Below are positions 5,865 to 10,075 of a stretch of DNA of 10,075 nt, in pieces. The stretch spans positions 1 through 10,075 of the forward strand of contig JAFPTE010000124.1 of assembly GCA_017400415.1 (NCBI GenBank), given 5' to 3'. The translations under genes were made by a program, and so were the position numbers. A model generated the notes under the pieces. That model did not search any database. It saw only the letters and a program-made list of their open reading frames with translations, and was not told the DNA's origin. The stretch is from Oscillospiraceae bacterium (GTDB taxonomy: Bacteria > Bacillota > Clostridia > Oscillospirales > Oscillospiraceae). Position 1 is the first letter of the stretch, and every line of letters begins with the position of its first letter.

Positions 5865-6455
5865 ATGGAGGAAGAAAAGGGCAGCTTCCGGGGACAGGTC
5901 TTCGGCGGCTTTGACAGAAAAGACGTCATAAACTACATAGAGACCGCTGCGGCCCAGTTTAACGCTCTCCAGGAGGAGAGGGATTCCCTGGCGGAGCGCT
6001 TATCCACTTTGGAGGAGGAGAATTCCGCCCTCCTGGCCTCGGTCACAAATCTCCGGCAGGAGAAGGAGCAGGAGCTGGCCGCCCTCCGTCAGGAGCAGGC
6101 CTCTGCCCTGGAGGAGCTGCGGGCAGAGTATGAGCTTAAGCTGACCCGGGCCGACGAGGAGGCTCGGAGAAGGGAAGAGGAGCTCTCTTCAAATATCACC
6201 GGCCTTGAGGCACAGCTGGCCGCAGAGCAGGAGAAGACCTTCTCCCGCCGGAGCCAGGATCTGGACAGCGCCGCCGGCCTGGTGGATGAGCTTCTGGGCC
6301 GCTGCGCCGAAATCAAGGCCGATATGGCCGTCAACGTGACAAACTCCCGCCGCCGCTTTGAGATGAGCATGGACGGCGTGGCGGGCCTTGCCGATGAGCT
6401 GGAGGTGCGGCTCAGGGCTATGCGGCAGAAGATAGAGGACCAGAAAAATGGCTGA
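5865..6455 (+). CDS. DivIVA-like coiled-coil protein
   Basis: A 196-residue acidic, Glu/Leu-rich protein. The N-terminus FRGQVFGGFDRKDVINYIE (residues 8-26) resembles the conserved first segment of DivIVA/GpsB-type proteins of Firmicutes, which binds curved membrane or division and cell-wall partners. Residues about 27-140 are a long heptad-like coiled coil (repeated EELRAEYELK, EEEL patterns), and a C-terminal helical part follows from about 140. A role in polar or septal organisation is an inference from the N-terminal motif; no transmembrane segment is seen. The ATG at 5865 has a modest AGGTG about 6 nt upstream. Its last 8 bp overlap the fumarase beta gene, so the two proteins are probably made together, an unexpected pairing. 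Confidence 0.7.
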   Translation: MEEEKGSFRGQVFGGFDRKDVINYIETAAAQFNALQEERDSLAERLSTLEEENSALLASVTNLRQEKEQELAALRQEQASALEELRAEYELKLTRADEEARRREEELSSNITGLEAQLAAEQEKTFSRRSQDLDSAAGLVDELLGRCAEIKADMAVNVTNSRRRFEMSMDGVAGLADELEVRLRAMRQKIEDQKNG

Positions 6456-6996
6456 ATATCGCCTGAACACCGCTGAGCTCCGCTCCGCCGCCCCCTCGCT
6501 TCGGGCAGGGGACCGGGTATATCTTTCCGGCACCATCTACACCGCCCGGGACCAGGCCCATCTGGCCCTGTTCCGGCTTCTGGATGCCGGGGAGGAGCTG
6601 CCCCTGGAAATAAAGGACGCCGTAATCTACTACGCCGGGCCCACCCCCGGCCGGGGGGATATGCCCACCCTGTCCTGCGGGCCCACCACCTCCGGAAGAA
6701 TGGACGGCTTCACCCCCAGGCTCCTGGAGCTGGGTCTGGCGGCTATGATAGGGAAGGGGCCCAGAAGCCAGGCGGTGAAGGACAGCATCGTTAAAAACGG
6801 CGCCGTGTACCTTTGCGCCACCGGCGGCGCCGGCGCCCTTATCGCCAAGAGCATTGTATCCCTGAAGGAAATCGCCTTCCTGGACCTGGGCTGTGAGAGC
6901 CTGAAGCGGCTGGAGGTCCGGGACCTGCCCCTTATCGTGGGCATCGACTGCCGGGGCGGGGATATCTTCCTTGAAGGTGCAAAATACGCCCAATAA
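6448..6996 (+). CDS. Class I fumarase / tartrate dehydratase-type beta subunit
   Basis: A 182-residue protein matching the beta (C-terminal) subunit of oxygen-sensitive, 4Fe-4S class I fumarases and L-tartrate dehydratases (FumA C-terminal domain, TtdB-like). Visible signatures: GDRVYLSGTIYTARDQAH (residues 21-38), YYAGPTPGRG, GPTTSGRMDGFTPRLLELGL, MIGKG, ATGGAGALIAKSI and the C-terminal RDLPLIVGIDCRGGDIF. Length is normal for a stand-alone beta subunit. The cluster-binding alpha subunit normally lies directly upstream; here a DivIVA-like gene takes that place, overlapping by 8 bp (ATGGCTGA). Activity would need an alpha subunit encoded elsewhere. Fumarase is the likelier assignment in a fermentative Clostridium relative, but tartrate dehydratase cannot be excluded. 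Confidence 0.88.
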   Translation: MAEYRLNTAELRSAAPSLRAGDRVYLSGTIYTARDQAHLALFRLLDAGEELPLEIKDAVIYYAGPTPGRGDMPTLSCGPTTSGRMDGFTPRLLELGLAAMIGKGPRSQAVKDSIVKNGAVYLCATGGAGALIAKSIVSLKEIAFLDLGCESLKRLEVRDLPLIVGIDCRGGDIFLEGAKYAQ

Positions 6997-7028
6997 AAAA
7001 TCCTCCGGCTAAACCGGAGGCTGCTTTT
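6995..7028. terminator. Bidirectional terminator between fumarase beta and the SLOG gene
   Basis: CCTCCGG (7002-7008) pairs with CCGGAGG (7014-7020) around CTAAA. Plus-strand tail is CTGCTTTTAT; minus-strand tail is ATTTTTTATT, the stronger one. It serves both converging genes. Confidence 0.9.
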
Positions 7029-7539
7029 ATAGCTGCGTGTCGATTCTGATTATATCCAGGCCCTGCTGCCGGGCGTAGCGGACCGTGGCCTCTGCGCCGC
7101 CCTGAGCTCCGCCGGTGCAGGCGATGAGAAAGGCTGCGTTGTCCACCATATAGTGATTCCGCCTGGCCATGCAGTCCGGGGTGTAGTGAGGGGAGATGAC
7201 GGTTTTCTCGTCGCACTCCTCCAGGAGCCGGTAATACCGCACTCTGTCCTGGCTGGTCCAGCGGGAGCTCTGCTCCTCGCAGGGGATGGCGGCCTCGATG
7301 GTGAACTCCCGGCCCTCCTTCCGCAGGGCGATGAGCTCCTCGCAGAAGTAGGTGTCGCAGCCCTGGGCCATGCCGCAGATGAAGTGGCGCACGCCCATGG
7401 TGTACACCGCCTCGCAGGCGTCCCTTATGCGCTTTTTAAGGTCAATGCACCGGGGATCCGTCTCCCGGGTGCCCCAGGGGAGCTTCTCCGGCCGGTGCCC
7501 CGTAAAGGCACAGGTCTGGCCGGGAAAATGCCACTCCAT
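7027..7539 (-). CDS. SLOG family protein (DUF1273/YpsA-like)
   Basis: A 170-residue Rossmann-like protein of the SLOG superfamily, DUF1273 branch. Family marks are the N-terminal CAFTGHRPEKLPWG (residues 10-23), GVRHFICGMAQGCDTYFCEE, IPCEEQSSRW, and the C-terminal ACTGGAQGGAEATVRYARQQG. SLOG proteins are thought to bind nucleotide-derived ligands; DUF1273 members (B. subtilis YpsA) have no firm biochemical role. The open frame extends 39 codons further upstream, but that part has no family similarity and would run through the promoter; the ATG at 7539 has GGTG 5 nt upstream and gives a normal family length. Divergent from the riboswitch-controlled ribU, with no evident functional link. Confidence 0.85.
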   Translation of the reverse strand: MEWHFPGQTCAFTGHRPEKLPWGTRETDPRCIDLKKRIRDACEAVYTMGVRHFICGMAQGCDTYFCEELIALRKEGREFTIEAAIPCEEQSSRWTSQDRVRYYRLLEECDEKTVISPHYTPDCMARRNHYMVDNAAFLIACTGGAQGGAEATVRYARQQGLDIIRIDTQL

Positions 7540-7561
7540 TATATCACCGCCTCTCCGGCAT

Positions 7562-7591
7562 ATTGTAACACAGCCGGGGGAGCTTTTGCAA
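7562..7591 (-). promoter_or_regulatory. Promoter of the SLOG gene
   Basis: Minus-strand -35 TTGCAA (plus 7586-7591), 18-bp spacer, -10 TACAAT (plus 7562-7567), about 22 bp from the ATG, so the mRNA leader is very short. Its -35 lies 14 bp from the -35 of the divergent ribU promoter. Confidence 0.7.
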
Positions 7592-7605
7592 CAGAAATAA
7601 AAGTG

Positions 7606-7634
7606 TTGCGTTTTCACCTGCAGGGGTATATAAT
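7606..7634 (+). promoter_or_regulatory. Promoter of the FMN riboswitch-ribU unit
   Basis: -35 TTGCGT (7606-7611), 17-bp spacer, consensus -10 TATAAT (7629-7634). Transcription should begin near 7641, just before the aptamer. Confidence 0.8.
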
Positions 7635-7657
7635 GAAAAAACAAACCAAATATCATG

Positions 7658-7763
7658 CGTCTTCGGGGCAGGGTGAGATTCCCGACCGGCAGTAAAGTCT
7701 GCGAGCGAAAGCTGACACGGTGCGATTCCGTGACCGACGGTATAGTCCGGATGAGAGGAGACG
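7658..7763 (+). promoter_or_regulatory. FMN riboswitch (RFN element)
   Basis: The conserved RFN core is present in order: TCTTCGGGGCAGGGTGAGAT, TCCCGACCGGC, GTCTGCGAGC, ACACGGTGCGATTCCGTGACC, GACGGTATAGTCCGGATGAGAG. The closing helix P1 pairs CGTCT (7658-7662) with AGACG (7759-7763). It senses flavin mononucleotide and lowers expression of the downstream riboflavin transporter when FMN is plentiful. The expression platform follows at 7785-7819. Confidence 0.97.
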
Positions 7764-7784
7764 GGGGCTTTGCCTCCTTTGCTG

Positions 7785-7819
7785 CACTCGGTCGATGCGT
7801 GATCGGGTGTATTATTTTT
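7785..7819 (+). terminator. Riboswitch-controlled terminator upstream of ribU
   Basis: CACTCGGTC (7785-7793) pairs with GATCGGGTG (7801-7809), nine pairs with two G-U wobbles, 7-nt loop, then TATTATTTTT. The run ends one base before the GGAGG ribosome site (7820-7824). This is the expected off-state structure when FMN is bound. A small hairpin, GGGGGC/GCCTCC, just after the aptamer is a possible part of the switch. Confidence 0.8.
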
Positions 7820-7832
7820 GGAGGTATGACCT

Positions 7833-8426
7833 ATGGAACAGAAGACCCGCATTTCCCACGCCCGCTTTATCGTCGTTACCGCAATCCTCTCCGCCGTGAG
7901 CTACATTCTCATGCTGCTGGACTTCTCCGTGCCCTTCATGCCCGGCTTTATAAAGCTGGATGTGTCGGAGCTGCCGGCCCTTATCGGCGCCTTTGCCCTG
8001 GGCCCGGTCTGCGGAGTGGCCGTGTGCCTGGTGAAAAACCTGCTGCACCTGCTGGTCACCACGACCGGCGGGGTAGGGGAGCTTTCCAACTTCCTGCTGG
8101 GCGCTGTGTTCACCTTTACCGCCGGGCTTATCTACATGAAAAACAGGACCAAAAAGGGCGCCCTTCTGGGCTCCCTCATAGGTGCGGCGTTCATGGCCGT
8201 TCTCAGCGTGCCTATCAACTATTTCATAACCTACCCCTTTTACATGAATCTCATGCCCCTGGAAAAGATCATCGCCGCCTACCAGGCCATCTTCGGGGGA
8301 GTGAACAGTCTGCTCTCCTGCCTTGTGGTCTTCAACCTGCCCTTTACGTTTCTGAAGGGCCTCCTGGACGCCGGCCTGACGGCCCTGATCTACAAGAGAC
8401 TATCGCCCATCATCAAGGGAAAATAA
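7833..8426 (+). CDS. ribU: Riboflavin ECF transporter S component RibU
   Basis: A 197-residue membrane protein, the substrate-binding S component of an energy-coupling factor (ECF) transporter that imports riboflavin; it works with a shared EcfA/A'/T module encoded elsewhere. About six hydrophobic segments are visible. The family signature GFIKLDVSELPALIGAFALG (residues 38-57) followed by GPVCGVAVCLVKNLLHLL is typical of RibU, as is the late segment AIFGGVNSLLSCLVVFNLPF. The FMN riboswitch directly upstream supports the substrate assignment strongly. The ATG at 7833 follows GGAGG with 8 nt spacing. Confidence 0.95.
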   Translation: MEQKTRISHARFIVVTAILSAVSYILMLLDFSVPFMPGFIKLDVSELPALIGAFALGPVCGVAVCLVKNLLHLLVTTTGGVGELSNFLLGAVFTFTAGLIYMKNRTKKGALLGSLIGAAFMAVLSVPINYFITYPFYMNLMPLEKIIAAYQAIFGGVNSLLSCLVVFNLPFTFLKGLLDAGLTALIYKRLSPIIKGK

Positions 8427-8431
8427 AGAAA

Positions 8432-8463
8432 ATCCGGAGCCGAAATCGGCTCCGGATATTTTA
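8432..8463. terminator. Bidirectional terminator between ribU and rplT
   Basis: ATCCGGAGCCGA pairs perfectly with TCGGCTCCGGAT (12 bp, 2-nt loop). The plus tail is ATTTTAT and the minus tail is TTTCTTTATTTT, so it ends both ribU and the infC-rpmI-rplT operon. Confidence 0.93.
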
Positions 8464-8474
8464 TGAGATATAAG

Positions 8475-8828
8475 TTACTGAGCGTCCTTGGCGACCTTCA
8501 CAAGCTCGGTGAAGGCGGCAGGCTCATGAATAGCCATCTCGGAGAGCATCTTGCGGTTCATCTCCACGCCGGCCAGCTTGAGGCCGTGCATAAAGGTGGA
8601 GTAATTCACGCCGTTAGCCTTGCAGGCAGCGGAGATGCGGGTGATCCACAGCTTGCGGAAGTCACGCTTCTTCGCCTTGCGGCCTACGTAAGCGTAGGTC
8701 AGGCTCTTCATAACGGCCTGGTTAGCCATCTTGAAGTGCTTGGATTTTGCACCCCAGTAGCCCTTGGCCAGTCTCAGGATCTTGTTTCTTCTCTTACGGG
8801 TCATCATTGCGCCCTTAATTCTCGCCAT
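8475..8828 (-). CDS. rplT: 50S ribosomal protein L20
   Basis: A 117-residue basic protein of normal L20 length, needed early in 50S assembly and binding 23S rRNA. Characteristic segments: MARIKGAMMTRKRRNKILRL, AKGYWGAKSKHFKMANQAVM, YAYVGRKAKKRDFRKLWITR, RISAACKANGVNYSTFMHGL. Last gene of the operon, 14 nt after rpmI, with AAGGAGG 9 nt before the ATG. In many Firmicutes L20 represses this operon by binding the infC leader. Confidence 0.98.
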   Translation of the reverse strand: MARIKGAMMTRKRRNKILRLAKGYWGAKSKHFKMANQAVMKSLTYAYVGRKAKKRDFRKLWITRISAACKANGVNYSTFMHGLKLAGVEMNRKMLSEMAIHEPAAFTELVKVAKDAQ

Positions 8829-8842
8829 TTCAGAGTCCCTCC

Positions 8843-9040
8843 TTATTTATACAGGATCATGCGCTTGATAGCAGCCTCGTTGGTAACGTCGGCATAAGTC
8901 CCCTTGCGGAGGCCCCTCTTGCGCTTGGTGGTTTTCTTGTTCAGGATGTGGCTCTTGAAAGCGTGGGCACGCTTTACCTTGCCGTTTTTCGTGAGATTGA
9001 ATCTCTTCTTGGCCCCGCTGTGGGTCTTGATTTTAGGCAT
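8843..9040 (-). CDS. rpmI: 50S ribosomal protein L35
   Basis: A 65-residue, very basic protein of the standard L35 size. It begins MPKIKTHSGAKKRFNLTKNG and contains KRAHAFKSHILNKKTTKRKR, both diagnostic. Middle gene of infC-rpmI-rplT; AAGGAG lies 9 nt before the ATG. Confidence 0.98.
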   Translation of the reverse strand: MPKIKTHSGAKKRFNLTKNGKVKRAHAFKSHILNKKTTKRKRGLRKGTYADVTNEAAIKRMILYK

Positions 9041-9067
9041 CTTTCGTTTCTCCTTCCGATTATTTTT

Positions 9068-9079
9068 GCCGCATGCGGC
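9068..9079. repeat. GC-rich hairpin between infC and rpmI
   Basis: GCCGCATGCGGC is a perfect palindrome that can form a short stem, sited in the 57-nt gap after infC. No T tract follows on the minus strand, so it is not a terminator; it may protect or help process the mRNA, or tune rpmI translation. Confidence 0.5.
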
Positions 9080-9097
9080 GGATGGGCTTTTGACTTT

Positions 9098-9616
9098 TTA
9101 CTTGGAACACTTGGGTGAGAGGAAAATGCTCATGTTGCGGCCTTCCAGCTTGGGAGCCTTGTCAAGAACGGCAAAGCCGGAGCAGGCGGCGGCAAAGCTG
9201 TTGAGAAGCTCCTCACCGATCTGGGTGTGGGCCATCTCTCTTCCTCTGAAGCGGATCGTGACCTTCAGCCGGTCTCCATCCTGAAGGAACTTGGAGCCGT
9301 TACGGAGCTTGACGTTAAAGTCGTTATCTCCGATGCCGGGAGACATACGAATCTCCTTGACCTCGATAATGCGCTGATTCTTCCGGGCCTCACGCTCCCG
9401 CTTCGCCTGCTCGAATCTGTACTTGCCGTAATCCATAAGGCGGCAGACAGGGGGCACGGCGTTGGGAGAGATTTTGACAAGGTCCAGACCCCGCTCAACT
9501 GCAATATCCAGGGCCTCCTGGGCGCTCATGAGCCCAAGCTGAGTTCCGTCGTCACTGATGAGACGAATCTCCTTATCAGTGATCTCCTCGTTAATCTGAT
9601 GGTCTAAAGTAGCGAT
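9098..9616 (-). CDS. infC: Translation initiation factor IF-3 (probable AUC start)
   Basis: A 172-residue two-domain factor of typical length that binds the 30S subunit, checks start codon-anticodon pairing and prevents 70S formation. N-terminal domain: HQINEEITDKEIRLISDDG then AVPPVCRLMDYGKYRFEQ; linker rich in Lys/Arg; C-terminal domain: IRMSPGIGDNDFNVKLRNG, KVTIRFRGREMAH. The long open frame continues upstream through the promoter, so the start must be internal. GGAGGTG (plus 9624-9630) lies 7 nt before ATC at 9614-9616, with no ATG, GTG or TTG suitably placed. Rare start codons such as AUU or AUC are the rule for infC and allow IF-3 to limit its own synthesis. Confidence 0.93.
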   Translation of the reverse strand: MATLDHQINEEITDKEIRLISDDGTQLGLMSAQEALDIAVERGLDLVKISPNAVPPVCRLMDYGKYRFEQAKREREARKNQRIIEVKEIRMSPGIGDNDFNVKLRNGSKFLQDGDRLKVTIRFRGREMAHTQIGEELLNSFAAACSGFAVLDKAPKLEGRNMSIFLSPKCSK

Positions 9617-9670
9617 CTTAAAACACCTCCAAATAAAAAGACGCGGACACCGGAATGGCATCCACGCACC

Positions 9671-9692
9671 GAAAAAGCCCCATTGCGGGCTC
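9671..9692 (-). terminator. Attenuator-like terminator in the infC leader
   Basis: On the minus strand AGCCC (plus 9687-9691) pairs with GGGCT (plus 9676-9680), then TTTTTC. It lies inside the roughly 147-nt leader (about 9617-9763), upstream of the infC ribosome site, where early termination would stop the operon. L20-dependent termination at this place is known for B. subtilis; no L20-binding motif was verified here. Apart from this hairpin and a second weak pairing near 9640-9665, I see nothing else in the leader. Confidence 0.65.
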
Positions 9693-9769
9693 ATAAACGA
9701 TGTTGACCGCTGCTCGGTATCCGGCAGGGTGAGGACGGGGACGCCGTTCCTTCTTCTTTGTACCCGGGT

Positions 9770-9798
9770 ATAATACCCCATCCGGCGCCTCTTGTCAA
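9770..9798 (-). promoter_or_regulatory. Strong promoter of infC-rpmI-rplT
   Basis: Minus-strand -35 TTGACA (consensus, plus 9793-9798), 17-bp spacer, -10 TATTAT (plus 9770-9775). Transcription should begin near 9763. Confidence 0.92.
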
Positions 9799-9839
9799 TA
9801 TATTTTTTTAAAAAAATCTGAAAAACTTGAAAAAAAGAC

Positions 9840-9868
9840 TTGATTTTATGCGCCGTATTTGTTATAGT
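9840..9868 (+). promoter_or_regulatory. Promoter of rpsB
   Basis: -35 TTGATT (9840-9845), 17-bp spacer, -10 TATAGT (9863-9868), predicted start near 9875. AT-rich sequence upstream (9799-9839) could act as an UP element and is shared with the divergent infC promoter. Confidence 0.75.
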
Positions 9869-9875
9869 TACGCTT

Positions 9876-9955
9876 GCTGGATTTTCCAGATTACGCACAC
9901 CGGCGGATAGAGCGCCCGGTGCCTTCGGGTGGGTACTCCCGGAAGCCGGTGGAGG
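9876..9955 (+). promoter_or_regulatory. Structured rpsB leader
   Basis: The roughly 110-nt leader starts with a CTGGA/TCCAG hairpin (9877-9889), then an outer helix CACCGGC/GCCGGTG (9898-9904 with 9945-9951) enclosing an inner foldable region with CCCG/CGGG. No terminator follows, so control would act on translation or mRNA stability. Autoregulation by S2 is an inference from the place of the structure. Confidence 0.5.
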
Positions 9956-9986
9956 TAAAAACAAATTTGAAAAGGAGAAAAGCACA

Positions 9987-10075
9987 ATGTCCGTAGTTTC
10001 CATGAAGCAGCTGCTGGAAGCCGGTGTCCACTTCGGCCACCAGACCAGACGCTGGAACCCCAAGATGGCTCCCTA
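9987..10075 (+). CDS. rpsB: 30S ribosomal protein S2 (3' end outside window)
   Basis: Only the first 29 codons are present. The translation begins MSVVSMKQLLEAGVHFGHQT and continues RRWNPKMAP, the diagnostic N-terminus of S2, which binds the 30S head-body junction. GGAG lies 9 nt before the ATG. The gene is normally followed by tsf (EF-Ts), beyond this window. Confidence 0.97.
   Translation, partial: MSVVSMKQLLEAGVHFGHQTRRWNPKMAP

Noticed and set aside
7540..7656. 39-codon upstream extension of the SLOG gene
   Set aside because: It covers the predicted promoter and part of the divergent promoter, lacks a ribosome site and has no family similarity.
9617..10063. N-terminal extension of infC by about 150 codons
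   Set aside because: It passes through the operon's own promoter and leader and opposite rpsB; the extension has no IF-3 similarity.

Overview
The window looks like a GC-rich chromosome of an anaerobic Firmicute, probably class Clostridia near Oscillospiraceae/Ruminococcaceae. The grounds are strong AGGAGG-type ribosome sites, sigma-A promoters with near-consensus TTGACA/TATAAT boxes, an FMN riboswitch upstream of a RibU-type transporter, an infC-rpmI-rplT operon, class I fumarase, and a DivIVA-like coiled-coil protein. The assignment is inferred from gene families and layout only, not from a database search.

Layout. (1) Bases 1-2670, plus strand: the 3' part of an altronate dehydratase gene (uxaA), overlapping by 4 bp a MATE-family transporter. 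(2) Bases 2699-5429, minus strand: three separately expressed genes, namely 2-keto-3-deoxygluconate kinase (kdgK), a small PNPOx-like FMN-barrel protein, and a secreted class A beta-lactamase-fold protein with Cys in place of the nucleophilic Ser. UxaA makes 2-keto-3-deoxygluconate and KdgK phosphorylates it, so the two converging genes at 1-3784 form consecutive steps of hexuronate use. (3) Bases 5471-5796: a tRNA-Arg(CCG) gene on the minus strand, followed by a terminator, then a 155-bp-offset second copy of the tRNA 3' end at the end of a highly foldable stretch of about 117 nt, then a second terminator. This is the least explained part of the window. (4) Bases 5806-6996, plus strand: a DivIVA-like coiled-coil protein overlapping by 8 bp a class I fumarase beta subunit with no alpha subunit beside it. 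(5) Bases 7027-8426: a SLOG/DUF1273 protein on the minus strand, divergent from an FMN riboswitch and the riboflavin transporter gene ribU. (6) Bases 8475-9798, minus strand: infC-rpmI-rplT with a leader that contains an attenuator-like terminator, and infC probably starting at AUC. (7) Bases 9840-10075, plus strand: promoter, structured leader and the first 29 codons of rpsB.

Most of the window is ordinary housekeeping sequence with unusually legible regulation: nearly every transcription unit has a visible promoter and a visible terminator. The points most worth following up are the tRNA-adjacent structured element (5504-5620), the Cys-for-Ser beta-lactamase-fold protein, the orphan fumarase beta subunit fused by overlap to a DivIVA-like gene, and the leaders of infC and rpsB.
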